Shown: positions 33,734 through 43,173, counted from the first letter of the stretch. The stretch: DNA of 64,000 bases from Pseudomonas nabeulensis (GCF_004682045.1 NZ_QUZT01000018.1:37773-101772); one strand, 5' to 3'. Translations and numbers: made by a program. Notes: generated by a model from the letters alone, not told the origin.

Positions 33734-34528
33734 TCAGTTCTTGTAGTCAGTATCGGTACGCTCCAACTGCCGTACCAACGCATTCCAATGCCGCGCCACA
33801 CCTGGCCCATCGCCACTGGCGAACACCTTGGCCTGCTGCTCCACCTTCTCCACCACCTCTTTGGGCGGAAAGATCAACTCCGCATTCCCCGCCGCCTGCG
33901 CCGCCACCTGGATATTGCACGCACGCTCCAACTGTTGCAGTTGCTGAAAGGCATGCTCAACGCTGACACCCGCGGTCAACAAACCGTGGTTACGCAGGAT
34001 CATCACGCTCTTGTCGCCCAGGTCCGCCACCAAGCGCTCGCGCTCATCCAGGTCCAAGGCCACCCCTTCATAACCGTGGTACGCCACGCGCCCGGAAAAA
34101 CCGATGGAATGCTGGGAGATCGGCAGCAAGCCGTCCTTCTGCGCCGACACCGCAATGCCGTCACGGGTGTGGGTGTGCAGCACGGCTTGCAGGTCATGGC
34201 GTGCACCGTGGATGGCGCTGTGGATCACATACCCGGCGTAGTTGATGCCCAGTCCGGTCGGGTCATCGACGATGGTGCCGTCGAGGTCGACCTTGACCAG
34301 GTTGGAGGCGCTGATTTCATCGAACAACAGGCCAAAGGCATTGATCAGGAAATGCTCCTCCGGCCCCGGTACACGGGCGGAGAAGTGGGTGTAGATGTGG
34401 TCGGTCCACTTATACAAGGCCGCCAGGCGATACGCGGCGGCCAGCTTGACGCGCACTTCCCATTCTTCTGGCGTGACGCGTTGGCGAACGTTGTTGGAAA
34501 CGCTGGAAATCGAGGTGACGCTGCTCAT
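33734..34528 (-). CDS. class II aldolase/adducin family protein
   Basis: 264 residues with the zinc site of class II aldolases: His-x-His in VLHTHTRDG (about 117-125) and a later His in MILRNHGLLTAG. Members act as fuculose/ribulose phosphate aldolases or epimerases, or as enzymes on non-sugar substrates; without sugar kinase genes nearby a sugar role is not evident. Within an organosulfur region, so it may handle the carbon part of a desulfonated product. Upstream lies a TAAGCTAATTATTA motif (34610). Confidence 0.85.
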   Translation of the reverse strand: MSSVTSISSVSNNVRQRVTPEEWEVRVKLAAAYRLAALYKWTDHIYTHFSARVPGPEEHFLINAFGLLFDEISASNLVKVDLDGTIVDDPTGLGINYAGYVIHSAIHGARHDLQAVLHTHTRDGIAVSAQKDGLLPISQHSIGFSGRVAYHGYEGVALDLDERERLVADLGDKSVMILRNHGLLTAGVSVEHAFQQLQQLERACNIQVAAQAAGNAELIFPPKEVVEKVEQQAKVFASGDGPGVARHWNALVRQLERTDTDYKN

Positions 34529-34609
34529 GGCAAAACTTCCTGGATGGCCTTAAGGACTTCCAGGCAAGCCTAGGGGATGCCAAAAAATAATAAAAAGCAC
34601 ATTTTAATC

Positions 34610-34623
34610 TAAGCTAATTATTA
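34610..34623. promoter_or_regulatory. TAAGCTAATTATTA motif
   Basis: 14-mer 81 bases upstream of the aldolase-family gene, nearly the same as at 35790-35803 and (minus strand) 32369-32382. Candidate LysR-type operator for this gene region. Confidence 0.5.
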
Positions 34624-34640
34624 TTTTTTTTCATAACCAT

Positions 34641-34750
34641 GATCGTTCCCACGCTCCGCGTGGGAATGCATCCCCTGACGCTCCGCGTCATGACCCAGAG
34701 CGGACGCGGAACGTCCGAGCGGCATTCCCACGCAGAGCGTGGGAAGGATC
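34641..34750. repeat. long inverted-repeat element (GTTCCCACGC type)
   Basis: Ends GATCGTTCCCACGC and GCGTGGGAAGGATC are inverted; each side carries its own hairpin (CCCACGCTCCGCGTGGG; CCCACGCAGAGCGTGGG), with TGACGCTCCGCGTCA in between. This is a repeat family widespread in pseudomonads, distinct from the GTGGGAGGGGGC REPINs. Placed between the aldolase-family promoter and the convergent end of the LysR gene. Confidence 0.8.
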
Positions 34751-34751
34751 A

Positions 34752-35657
34752 TCAGGCGGCGTCGCGGATCTTGTGCAGGGAAGCCGCAACCAACTTCCCG
34801 AACGCATCCACCGGCCCCTGCAAGTTGCCCAGGAAGTGCGGATAGATCAGCCACAAATCCATCACCGGCTTGAAGTCCTTGAGCGGCATCACCGCCAACT
34901 GCTCACGATGGGCGCTACGCTCCAACAACGGACGCGGCACCAGGCCCAAGCCCAATCCGTCCGCCACCAGGCCCAATTGCAACTCGGTGCCGAAGGTTTC
35001 AAGGTTTACCCGCAAGGCCAGGCCCTGGTCAGACAAGGTGCGCTGCAACCCGGCGCGGAAGCCACAACCATCCGGGTTGAGAATCCAGCCACTCTCGTAC
35101 ACGTCCGCCAGCTTGCACGGTTTCTTCGGCAGTTGCGCCTTGGCACACACCACCACCAACTCCATCTTGCCGATGGACTCGCCGACGATGTTGTCCGGGA
35201 AAATTTTGCCCGCCGGGAACAGCGCCGCCGCCGCGTCCAGCTCGCCGCGCTCGATCTTGCCGACCAATTGGCTGCCCCAGCCGGTGGCGACTTGTGCGCG
35301 CAGGTCGGCGTATTCGGTGCGCAAATGCTTGAGAGCATCCAGCAGCACCACGTCGCCGATGGTCTGCGGCACGCCCAGGCGCAACAGGCCGGTGGGCGGT
35401 GCGTCGGTGGCCACCAATTCGCGCAGGGCATCCATCTCGCGCAGGATCAACCGGCACTGCTCGTAGACGCGGGTGCCGATCAGCGTAGGCTTGAGGGGTT
35501 TGGTGTTACGGTCGAACAGCTCCACACCCAACGCCTGCTCAAAGTTCTGCACACGACGGGTAATGGCCGGCTGGGTCAGTTGCAACGACTCGGCGGCATG
35601 GCTGATGGACTGGCAACGAATCACTTCGACAAAGGCATCGATATCGTCAATTTTCAT
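34752..35657 (-). CDS. LysR family regulator of the sulfur region
   Basis: 301 residues. HTH about 1-60 (MKIDDIDAFVEVIRCQSISH, QPAITRRVQNFEQALG) and a LysR substrate-binding domain. ATG at 35655-35657 gives the canonical start; an upstream in-frame start would add 15 residues. Divergent from the thiol dioxygenase gene, and in P. aeruginosa a LysR gene (PA2601, as I recall) has the same place beside the dioxygenase PA2602. It is the best candidate to bind the TAAGCTAAT-type motifs in this region. Confidence 0.87.
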   Translation of the reverse strand: MKIDDIDAFVEVIRCQSISHAAESLQLTQPAITRRVQNFEQALGVELFDRNTKPLKPTLIGTRVYEQCRLILREMDALRELVATDAPPTGLLRLGVPQTIGDVVLLDALKHLRTEYADLRAQVATGWGSQLVGKIERGELDAAAALFPAGKIFPDNIVGESIGKMELVVVCAKAQLPKKPCKLADVYESGWILNPDGCGFRAGLQRTLSDQGLALRVNLETFGTELQLGLVADGLGLGLVPRPLLERSAHREQLAVMPLKDFKPVMDLWLIYPHFLGNLQGPVDAFGKLVAASLHKIRDAA

Positions 35658-35789
35658 TTGGGCCGCACATAGAGAACAGTCATTAAGATGTGTGCCAAGC
35701 ATAGTTGCAGGACGGCTATCTGGATAGCCTGCGCTGTGATCGATAACGTCTAACCCTAGTCGGAGCGGTTCTAAATTACCTTCAGATAT

Positions 35790-35803
35790 AAGCTAATCAT
35801 TAA
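35790..35803. promoter_or_regulatory. TAAGCTAATCATTA motif upstream of the thiol dioxygenase
   Basis: 14-mer 67 bases before the dioxygenase start, in the 213-base region divergent from the LysR gene. Differs at one base from the motif at 34610. Confidence 0.5.
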
Positions 35804-35870
35804 AAAATAGCATATTAACTATAAACATTATGCTTATATAAACCCATCAACACCCACCGATGGAATTGCC

Positions 35871-36482
35871 ATGACCCAGGCCAAACACCCCGAGCGACTC
35901 AGAGCCTTTATTGGCGCCCTGGCGGAATTGATCGACGGCAATCCACGTGAAGGTGACCTGCTGCACCGTGGCGGCAAGCTACTGGCGCAACTGGTCAGCC
36001 ATGACGACTGGCTCCCCGATGAATTCGCCCAACCCGACCCCGAGCGCTACCAACAATTTTTGCTGCATGCCGATTCGCGCCAGCGTTTCAGTATCGTCAG
36101 CTTTGTGTGGGGGCCGGGGCAAAGCACGCCGATTCATGACCACCGGGTGTGGGGGCTGATTGGCATGTTGCGCGGTGCGGAGTTTTCCCAAGGCTTTGAG
36201 CGAGCGCCCGATGGCCGCCTGGTGGCTGAAGGCAAGCCGATCCAGCTCGTGCCCGGCCAGGTTGAGGCCGTATCGCCCAAGGTTGGCGACATTCACCAGG
36301 TGAGCAATGCCCACAGCGACCAGGTGTCCATCAGCATTCATGTGTACGGCGCCAACATCGGTGCGGTACGCCGCGCGGTGTACCAGCCCGACGGCAGCGA
36401 AAAACTGTTTATCTCCGGTTATTCCAACGCCTTCCTCCCGAATATCTGGGATTTGTCCAAAGAAAAGAGCCCTGCCCTATGA
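35871..36482 (+). CDS. 3-mercaptopropionate-type thiol dioxygenase
   Basis: 203-residue cupin of the cysteine dioxygenase family. Iron ligands His89, His91 (PIHDHRVWG) and His142 (DIHQVSN); the Ser155-His157-Tyr159 triad (SISIHVYG) is at exactly the positions described for P. aeruginosa 3-mercaptopropionate dioxygenase (PA2602), which the whole protein closely resembles as I recall it. Such enzymes oxidise a thiol to a sulfinate with O2; preferred substrate in that enzyme is 3-mercaptopropionate (EC 1.13.11.91), with cysteine as a weaker one. Its stop overlaps the rhodanese start (ATGA), so thiol oxidation and sulfur transfer are coupled. Confidence 0.9.
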   Translation: MTQAKHPERLRAFIGALAELIDGNPREGDLLHRGGKLLAQLVSHDDWLPDEFAQPDPERYQQFLLHADSRQRFSIVSFVWGPGQSTPIHDHRVWGLIGMLRGAEFSQGFERAPDGRLVAEGKPIQLVPGQVEAVSPKVGDIHQVSNAHSDQVSISIHVYGANIGAVRRAVYQPDGSEKLFISGYSNAFLPNIWDLSKEKSPAL

Positions 36483-38062
36483 CCACCGTATCCACACGCA
36501 GCTTTGCCCAGATTCGCCAGGCCCTGTTGGACCATCAGGAAGTTGCCCTGGTGGACGTGCGCGAAGAAGCGCCGTTCGCCGAATCCCACCCGCTGTTTGC
36601 CGCGAATATCCCACTGTCCAAATTGGAACTGGAGGTGTATTCGCGCATTCCACGCCGTGACACCCAGGTCACCGTCTACGACAACGGCGAAGGCCTGGCC
36701 GCCCGCGCCGCCGAGCGCCTGGTGGCGCTGGGCTACACGCAGGTTGGATTGCTGGAAGACGGCCTGGACGGCTGGCGCAAGGCCGGCGGCGAGCTGTTTA
36801 TCGACGTCAACGTGCCGAGCAAAGCCTTTGGCGAACTGGTGGAAAGCGAACGCCACACCCCGTCCCTGGCCGCCGAAGAAGTGCAGGCGCTGCTCGACAG
36901 CCAGGCCGATGTGGTGGTGCTCGACGCCCGCCGCTTCGACGAATACCAGACCATGAGCATCCCCACCGGCATCAGCGTGCCGGGCGCCGAGTTGGTGCTG
37001 CGCGCCCGTGAACTGGCGCCGGACCCGGCCACCCGCATCATCGTCAACTGCGCCGGGCGTACCCGCAGCATTATCGGCACCCAGTCGCTGATCAATGCGG
37101 GCGTGGCCAACCCGGTGTCGGCGCTGCGCAACGGCACTATCGGCTGGACGTTGGCCGGGCAGAAACTTGCCCATGGCCAATCGCGCCGCTTTGCGCCGAC
37201 CTCGGAAGCACATCGCCAAGTGGCCGCAGTGGATGCACGCGGCGTCGCCGACAAGGCCCGTGTCGGCCGCGCCACATTGGCCGACCTGCAAGGCTGGCAA
37301 CAGGAAGCCCATCGCACCACGTACCTGTTCGATGTGCGTACCCCGGAAGAATTCGAAGCCGGCCACCTGCCGGGCGCCCGCTCCACACCGGGCGGCCAAC
37401 TGGTGCAGGAAACCGACCACGTCGCCAGCGTACGCGGCGCGCGCCTGGTACTGGCGGATGACGATGGCGTGCGCGCCAATATGTCCGCGTCCTGGCTGGC
37501 CCAACTGGGCTGGGAGGTGCATGTGCTGGACGACCTGCAACCGTCGCACTTCAGCGAACAAGGTGCGTGGGTCGCCCCGGTGCCGACGCCGCCCCAGGCC
37601 GAGCTGATCAGCCCCCACACCCTCGCCGAATGGCAGGCCCACGGCGACACCGTGGTGCTGGACTTCACCGCCAGCGCCAACTATGTAAAACGCCATATCC
37701 CCGGCGCCTGGTGGGCCCTGCGTGCACAACTGCCCGAGGCCCTGGCCAAGGCACCCGCCGCCCAGCGTTACGTATTGACCTGCGGCAGCAGCCAACTGGC
37801 GCGGCTGGCGGTGGCCGAAGTCGAAGCCATCACCGGCAAACAAGTGTTCCTGTTGCAAGACGGCACCGCCGGTTGGATCAACGCCCAACTGCCGCTGGAA
37901 GAAGGTGAAACCCACCTCGCCTCGCCGCGCATCGACCGCTACCGCCGCCCGTACGAAGGCACCGACAACCCCAAGGAAGCCATGCAGGCCTACCTGGACT
38001 GGGAATTCGGCCTGGTGGACCAACTGGCCCGCGACGGCACCCACGGTTTCTACGTGATCTGA
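36479..38062 (+). CDS. four-domain rhodanese-like sulfurtransferase
   Basis: 527 residues with four rhodanese folds in a row (roughly 5-105, 125-235, 265-360, 375-485). Active-site cysteines occur only in domains 2 (Cys191, NCAGRTRS) and 4 (Cys435, TCGSSQLA); in domains 1 and 3 the loop reads YDNGEGLAAR and ADDDGVRA without Cys. The pattern suggests two inactive-active pairs. Rhodaneses move sulfane sulfur between thiosulfate, persulfides and acceptors. Start overlaps the dioxygenase stop by four bases. Same gene pair occurs in P. aeruginosa (PA2602-PA2603, from memory). No signal peptide, so cytoplasmic. Confidence 0.9.
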   Translation: MTTVSTRSFAQIRQALLDHQEVALVDVREEAPFAESHPLFAANIPLSKLELEVYSRIPRRDTQVTVYDNGEGLAARAAERLVALGYTQVGLLEDGLDGWRKAGGELFIDVNVPSKAFGELVESERHTPSLAAEEVQALLDSQADVVVLDARRFDEYQTMSIPTGISVPGAELVLRARELAPDPATRIIVNCAGRTRSIIGTQSLINAGVANPVSALRNGTIGWTLAGQKLAHGQSRRFAPTSEAHRQVAAVDARGVADKARVGRATLADLQGWQQEAHRTTYLFDVRTPEEFEAGHLPGARSTPGGQLVQETDHVASVRGARLVLADDDGVRANMSASWLAQLGWEVHVLDDLQPSHFSEQGAWVAPVPTPPQAELISPHTLAEWQAHGDTVVLDFTASANYVKRHIPGAWWALRAQLPEALAKAPAAQRYVLTCGSSQLARLAVAEVEAITGKQVFLLQDGTAGWINAQLPLEEGETHLASPRIDRYRRPYEGTDNPKEAMQAYLDWEFGLVDQLARDGTHGFYVI

Positions 38063-38073
38063 TCCACCCCACT

Positions 38074-38098
38074 GCCTGCACCCACCGAGGGTGCAGGC
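38074..38098. terminator. hairpin after the rhodanese gene
   Basis: GCCTGCACCC (38074-38083) and GGGTGCAGGC (38089-38098), loop ACCGA, a perfect 10-bp stem 11 bases after the rhodanese stop. C-rich sequence, not T-rich, follows, so it may slow transcription or stabilise the message. Confidence 0.5.
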
Positions 38099-38106
38099 CC
38101 CCACAT

Positions 38107-38128
38107 CCGACCCCTCTCCAGGCGGAGG
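38107..38128 (+). promoter_or_regulatory. conserved leader element upstream of the TauD-like gene
   Basis: CCGACCCCTCTCCAGG followed by CGGAGG; the ATG is 28 bases further on, with its own ribosome site GAGAGGA. The element is nearly identical at 43814-43836. CTCC and GGAG can pair across an AGGC loop. Confidence 0.5.
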
Positions 38129-38156
38129 CTGAACCCATACACGAGAGGACACCCGC

Positions 38157-38987
38157 ATGACCCTGCATATCACCCGCCTGGAACCCACCATCGGCGCCGA
38201 AATCGCCGGCATCGACCTGCGCGAGCCACTGACCCACGCCTTGCGTGATGAACTGCGCCAACTGCTGCTCACCCACAAAGTGCTGTTCTTCCGCGACCAG
38301 GCCATCAATACCGAACAGCAAATCGCATTCGCCAAGGAATTCGGCGAGCTGTACGTGCACCCCACCACCCAGCAAAACGATCCGACAAAACCCCAAGCGC
38401 ACCTGATCGAAGCCCAGGACGAACGCAAACTCTACGGCCCGCGCATCAGTGGCCGTTGGCACACCGACACCAGCTGGCTGCTGCAACCGACCCTCGGCGC
38501 GGTACTGCGCGCGGTGGACTTGCCGGAGGTCGGCGGCGACACCCTGTGGGCCGACGCCGGTGCGGTGTACCGCGCCCTGCCCGACGACCTGCGCGCCGAA
38601 ATCGACAACCTGCACGTGGTGCACGACTTCAAGAAGTCCCTGGATAAAGTCGGCTACGACTACCCGATCCTCGCCCATCCCCTGGTACGCACCCACCCGG
38701 AAACCGGCGAAGACGGGCTGTTTATCAACTTCTCCCAGAACCCCTCGGTGATCGGCTGGACACCCCAGCAGAGCAAGCAGTTGATCGACCGTCTGTTGCT
38801 GGAATTCAACAAGCCCGAGCACCAGGTGCGCTTCAAATGGCGCCCCGGCTCCGTGGCGTTCTGGGACAACCGCTCGACCCTGCACTACCCGGTCTACAAC
38901 TACGGCGACTACCCGCGTCGCATGGAGCGAGTGTTGATTGCGTATGACGATATTCCGCATCGGGTAAGAGCCGCCAACGCCGCCTGA
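38157..38987 (+). CDS. TauD/TfdA family 2-oxoglutarate-dependent dioxygenase
   Basis: 276 residues. Iron ligands His102 and Asp104 (RWHTDTSW) and distal His243 (TLHYPVYNY); Arg254/255 in YPRRMERV fit the 2-oxoglutarate site. TauD releases sulfite from taurine; relatives act on alkyl sulfates and other compounds. The HPTTQQNDP stretch near 68 resembles AtsK/TauD relatives. In this sulfur region a desulfurising role is likely. Preceded by the shared leader element and followed by a REPIN. Confidence 0.87.
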   Translation: MTLHITRLEPTIGAEIAGIDLREPLTHALRDELRQLLLTHKVLFFRDQAINTEQQIAFAKEFGELYVHPTTQQNDPTKPQAHLIEAQDERKLYGPRISGRWHTDTSWLLQPTLGAVLRAVDLPEVGGDTLWADAGAVYRALPDDLRAEIDNLHVVHDFKKSLDKVGYDYPILAHPLVRTHPETGEDGLFINFSQNPSVIGWTPQQSKQLIDRLLLEFNKPEHQVRFKWRPGSVAFWDNRSTLHYPVYNYGDYPRRMERVLIAYDDIPHRVRAANAA

Positions 38988-39036
38988 CCTTTTCTCTTAA
39001 AGCCCCACACAGTCCCCCCAGGTGGATGCAATCCCC

Positions 39037-39125
39037 TGTGGGAGGGGGCTTGCCCCCGATAGCGGTACATCAGCCAACTCATCAGTGACTGACACTCCGC
39101 CATCGGGGGCAAGCCCCCTCCCACA
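39037..39125. repeat. REPIN upstream of the TonB receptor gene
   Basis: Standard inverted arms (TGTGGGAGGGGGCTTGCCCC and inverse). Lies between the TauD-like gene and the TonB-dependent receptor. Confidence 0.9.
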
Positions 39126-39184
39126 CTGACCGCATTCACAAAGGGCGATCTGCGGCGTTCTCTCGTCTTTTGGAAACAACCTCC

Positions 39185-41638
39185 ATGCCTCCATCGCGCT
39201 TTCACTACTGCGCAGCAGCGCTGAGCCTGCTCGCCATCCATTTCCCGGCCCTGGCCGAAGACACCGATAAAACCCTCGGCACCGTGGTCGTCACCGGCAA
39301 CCGGGGCAACCAGGCGCGCACCATCGCCGACAGCCCCTCGCCCATCGACGTGATCAGCGCCGAGCAGTTGCAGGCCAGCGGCAAGGTCGGCCTCAAGGAG
39401 TTGCTGGCGCGCCTGCTGCCGTCGTTCAACCTGCCCGCCATCAACGGCGGCGGCACCTCGTGGTCGGTGCGGGGCGTGACCATGCGCGGCTTGTCCGGCG
39501 ACCAGGTACTGGTACTCGTCAACGGCAAGCGCCGCCACAACACCGCACTGATCAACAACCTGGCGCGTATCGGCACCGCTGCGGTGCCGGTCAACCTGGA
39601 CTTGATTCCGGTGAGCGCCATCGACCATATCGAAGTGCTGCGCGACGGCGCCTCGGCCCAATACGGTTCGGATGCGATTGCCGGGGTGATCAATATCATC
39701 CTCAAGGAAAACGACAGCGGCGGCAGCGCCGAAACTTCCTTCGGCCGCTACGGCGCAGGTGACGGCGACACCGTGCACCAGACCGTCAACTACGGCCTGC
39801 CGCTGCCCAACGACGGCTTTGCCAACCTGGCGCTGGACGTCAAGGAGCAAGAACCCTTCGACCGCACCGGCAGCGCCACCGGCCGCCTGTATGGCACCGC
39901 CGCCAACCCCGACAGCCGCGACCAGACCGTCAACCGCCACGGCTGGAACCCCAGCTACGGCCTCGGCCGCGAGAAGGTCACCAACGCCAGCTACAACCTG
40001 GAGCTGCCGCTACAGGATGACCTCAAGTTCTATTCGTTCTCCACCGCCAGCTACATGGAAACCACCAAGGTCACCGGCAACTACCGTCCCAACGAGATCA
40101 CCTCCCTGGCCGGCGACCCGAACACGCCCTACCCCGATGGCATCCACGCGCAACGGCGCAACCGCACCAAGGACTTCCAGGTGGCCGGTGGTTTCAAGGG
40201 CCTGATCGGCGGTTGGGACTACGACATCAGCTCGACCTGGGGTGAAGACGACTCCACCCTCAATGCCAACAACACGCTCAACCCGTCCTGGGGCCCCACC
40301 AGCCCGACCTCGTTCAACCTGGCCACGCAGATCTTCGACCAGTGGACCAACAACCTCGACCTGAGCCGCACCTTCGATATCGGCCTCAGCCACCCGCTGC
40401 AAACCGCGTTCGGCTTTGAATACCGCTGGGAGAAATACCAGATCGAAGCCGGCGACTACGCGTCCTATACGCCGGGCAACTACGTGCTGCCGAGCGGCCC
40501 ATTTGCCGGGCAAACACCGCTGCCGGGATTGGCCTCCTACAACGGCACCAGCACGGCGGATGCCGGTGAGATCAGCCGCAGCAACGTCGCCAGCTACCTC
40601 GACCTGGGCCTGGACGTGACCGACCGCTGGTACGTCGGTGCTGCCGCACGCTACGAGCGCTACACCCAGGACATCGGCAGCACCTGGAGCGGCAAGTTGT
40701 CGACCCGCTTCAAGCTCACGCCGGAATTTGCCCTGCGCGGCACCATCAACAATGGCTTCCGGGCGCCGTCGCTGGCGCAGACCATTTATGCATCGTCCAC
40801 CTTTACGTCCGGCGGCGTGGTCAACGGCCAACAAGTGTCGGTGCCGGTCAAGGTGCTGCCAGTGGACACGGCCGAAGCGCAAGCATTGGGCGCGGAGAAA
40901 CTCAAGCCGGAAAAATCGCTGAACTACAGCTTTGGCTTCACCTACGAGCCCACGCAAAACTACCGCCTGACCACCGACCTGTACCAGATCGGCATCCGTG
41001 ATCGCATCGTCTCCACCAGCCTGCTCGGCGGCCCGGCCGTGTCGCAGATTCTCGCGGCCAACGGCCTGTCGCCGGGCCTGTACGCGCAGTACTACACCAA
41101 CGCCGTCGACACCCGCACCCGTGGCATCGACATCATCAACGAATACCGCCAGCAGCTGGACGAATACGGCCAAGTGCGCTGGAGCCTGGCCTACAACTGG
41201 AACCAGACCAAGATCGAAAAGCTCCAGGACACGCCACCGGCACTGGCCAGCCTGGGCTCCAACTACCAGATCTTCGACCGTCGCCTGCAAAAAGACCTGA
41301 CCGTCGCCACGCCCCAGTCCAAATTGATCCTGGCGGCCAACTGGAAGGTCAGCGCCTACACCCTCAACCTGGCCTTGACCCGCTACGGTAGCTACATCGA
41401 AGGCGACAACAACCCGATCAACGACCGCAAGTTCAGCGCCAAGTGGATCAGCGATATCGACGCGGCCTACGACATCAACAAGCACTTCACCGTGGCCCTG
41501 GGCGCCAACAACCTGTTCAACGTGTACCCGGACAAAAAAGGCATCAAGGACTGGGCTGGCGGCTATGAATACGGGCAATTCTCGCCGTTCGGTTTTGGCG
41601 GCGCGTATTACTACACACGGCTGGCGTACAACTTCTGA
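39185..41638 (+). CDS. TonB-dependent outer-membrane receptor of the sulfur region
   Basis: 817 residues with a signal peptide (MPPSRFHYCAAALSLLAIH, cleavage near ALAED). TonB box-like TVVVTGNR near the mature N terminus, a plug domain (about 45-165, ending GASAQYGSDAIAGVINIILK) and a 22-strand barrel ending ...YYYTRLAYNF with the terminal Phe of outer-membrane proteins. ATG at 39185 taken over TTG 39170. Followed after nine bases by the FAD protein gene. In a region of organosulfur genes it probably imports a sulfur compound across the outer membrane, perhaps a sulfate ester or sulfonate too large for porins; inference only. Confidence 0.9.
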   Translation: MPPSRFHYCAAALSLLAIHFPALAEDTDKTLGTVVVTGNRGNQARTIADSPSPIDVISAEQLQASGKVGLKELLARLLPSFNLPAINGGGTSWSVRGVTMRGLSGDQVLVLVNGKRRHNTALINNLARIGTAAVPVNLDLIPVSAIDHIEVLRDGASAQYGSDAIAGVINIILKENDSGGSAETSFGRYGAGDGDTVHQTVNYGLPLPNDGFANLALDVKEQEPFDRTGSATGRLYGTAANPDSRDQTVNRHGWNPSYGLGREKVTNASYNLELPLQDDLKFYSFSTASYMETTKVTGNYRPNEITSLAGDPNTPYPDGIHAQRRNRTKDFQVAGGFKGLIGGWDYDISSTWGEDDSTLNANNTLNPSWGPTSPTSFNLATQIFDQWTNNLDLSRTFDIGLSHPLQTAFGFEYRWEKYQIEAGDYASYTPGNYVLPSGPFAGQTPLPGLASYNGTSTADAGEISRSNVASYLDLGLDVTDRWYVGAAARYERYTQDIGSTWSGKLSTRFKLTPEFALRGTINNGFRAPSLAQTIYASSTFTSGGVVNGQQVSVPVKVLPVDTAEAQALGAEKLKPEKSLNYSFGFTYEPTQNYRLTTDLYQIGIRDRIVSTSLLGGPAVSQILAANGLSPGLYAQYYTNAVDTRTRGIDIINEYRQQLDEYGQVRWSLAYNWNQTKIEKLQDTPPALASLGSNYQIFDRRLQKDLTVATPQSKLILAANWKVSAYTLNLALTRYGSYIEGDNNPINDRKFSAKWISDIDAAYDINKHFTVALGANNLFNVYPDKKGIKDWAGGYEYGQFSPFGFGGAYYYTRLAYNF

Positions 41639-41647
41639 GGCCCTGAC

Positions 41648-43165
41648 ATGACTCAATTGTGCTGCGATGTATTGATCGTCGGCGGCGGTTTGGCGGGCAC
41701 CTGGGCCGCCATCGCGGCCGCCCGCGAAGGCGTCAAGGTGATCCTGGTGGACAAGGGCTACTGCGGCACCAGCGGCGTCACCGCCACCGCCGGGCCCGGC
41801 CACTGGTGGGTGCCGCCGGGCGCCCGCGAAGCCGCCATCGACAAACGCCTGGGCACGGCCTACGGCCTGGCGGATGCACGCTGGATGGCCCGCGCCATCG
41901 ACACCACCTGGACCAGCCTGCCGGGCTTGAGCGACTACTACGCGTTCCCGCAAAACGAACAGGGCGAGACCCAATACCGTGGCCTGCGCGGCCCGGAATA
42001 CCTGCGCGGCCTGCGCCGCCGGGTGCTGGACAGCGGCGTGACGATCCTCGATCACCACCCTGCGCTCGAGCTGCTACGTGATGACCATGGCGACGTGGTC
42101 GGCGCCCGTGGCTGGCGCCGCCAGGCCGGCGGGGACTGGTTGATCCGTGCCAGCGCAGTGGTGCTGGCCACCGGCGGTTGTGCCTTCCTGTCACGACTGC
42201 TGGGCAGCCACACCAACACCGGCGACGGCTACTTGATGGCCGCCGAGGCCGGTGCCGAACTGTCGGGCATGGAGTTTTCCAACTACTACTGCATCGCAGC
42301 GGCGGGTAGCAGCATGACGCGTTCGATGGTGTACAGCTTTGGAGAATATTTCGATGCGGCGGATCGCCCATTGAATATCAGTGGCGGCCCCGGCTTTACC
42401 GATGACCTGGCCAGGGCCCTGCTCAATGGCCCGGTGTATTGCCGCCTGAATCGAGTGCCCGCGGATATCCGTGCGCAACTGCCCAGTATCCAGCCGAACC
42501 TGATGCTGCCGTTTGATCGGCGCGGGGTAGATCCCTATCGCGAGCGGTTTGCCGTGACCTTGCACCCCGAGGGCACCATCCGCGGTGTCGGCGGGCTCAG
42601 GGTGATTGATGACGATTGCCAGACCACCGTGCCCGGCGTATTTGCCGCCGGTGACGCCGCCAGCCGTGAGCCGATTGCCGGTGCCACCTCGGGCGGTGGT
42701 GCACAGAACTCGGCGTGGGCGTTGTCTACCGGGCAATGGGCGGGCCGTGGGGCGGCGCGATTGGCGCGCCAGAAAGCGGCGTATCACGGCGCGCTACGCG
42801 GGTTCGATGGCGTTGCCGGTGGCAGCCCGGAACTGATCCAACGCATCCAGGCCGAAGTGCATCCGCTGGACAAAAACCTGTTCCGCAGCGGCGCACAACT
42901 GGAGCGGTCCTTAAGCGCGCTCGACAACATCTGGGACCAAGTACGTGCAACACGCCCTGGCGCCAACCCCCTGCGCGCCCGCGAAACCGCCGCCATGGCC
43001 GCCACCGCCCGCTGGTGCTACACCGCCGCCGCCTTGCGCAAGGAAAGCCGGGGCATGCACCAGCGCAGCGATACGCCGCAGCAGAGTGTGTTGTATGACG
43101 CGCATTTGCGGGTGTCCGGTGTGGACCAAATACAGGCGCGTTTCGACCCCGTTCACCCAGGCTAA
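41648..43165 (+). CDS. FAD-dependent oxidoreductase (fumarate reductase/AprA-like flavoprotein)
   Basis: 505 residues. Rossmann FAD motif at the N terminus (DVLIVGGGLAGTWAAIAA, Gly12-14 and Gly17) and the second FAD contact GVFAAGDAASREPIAGATSGGG near 335, as in the SdhA/FrdA/AprA/NadB group. Next to it, in the same direction, lies a 2[4Fe-4S] ferredoxin gene, so the two look like an AprBA-like flavoprotein-ferredoxin pair. Catalysis on adenylylsulfate is not claimed; the FAD protein is shorter than AprA (about 600+). Role may be oxidation or reduction of a sulfur compound. A repeat-filled gap of 189 bases separates the two genes. Confidence 0.8.
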   Translation: MTQLCCDVLIVGGGLAGTWAAIAAAREGVKVILVDKGYCGTSGVTATAGPGHWWVPPGAREAAIDKRLGTAYGLADARWMARAIDTTWTSLPGLSDYYAFPQNEQGETQYRGLRGPEYLRGLRRRVLDSGVTILDHHPALELLRDDHGDVVGARGWRRQAGGDWLIRASAVVLATGGCAFLSRLLGSHTNTGDGYLMAAEAGAELSGMEFSNYYCIAAAGSSMTRSMVYSFGEYFDAADRPLNISGGPGFTDDLARALLNGPVYCRLNRVPADIRAQLPSIQPNLMLPFDRRGVDPYRERFAVTLHPEGTIRGVGGLRVIDDDCQTTVPGVFAAGDAASREPIAGATSGGGAQNSAWALSTGQWAGRGAARLARQKAAYHGALRGFDGVAGGSPELIQRIQAEVHPLDKNLFRSGAQLERSLSALDNIWDQVRATRPGANPLRARETAAMAATARWCYTAAALRKESRGMHQRSDTPQQSVLYDAHLRVSGVDQIQARFDPVHPG

Positions 43166-43173
43166 AGACTTCA

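Noticed and set aside
36419..38428. Long minus-strand open frame over the rhodanese and TauD-like genes
   Set aside because: Antisense to two proteins with intact catalytic motifs; translation is low-complexity G/V/R/A-rich.
40010..42058. Long minus-strand open frame over the TonB receptor and FAD protein
   Set aside because: Shadow of two conserved plus-strand genes; no signal peptide or domain.
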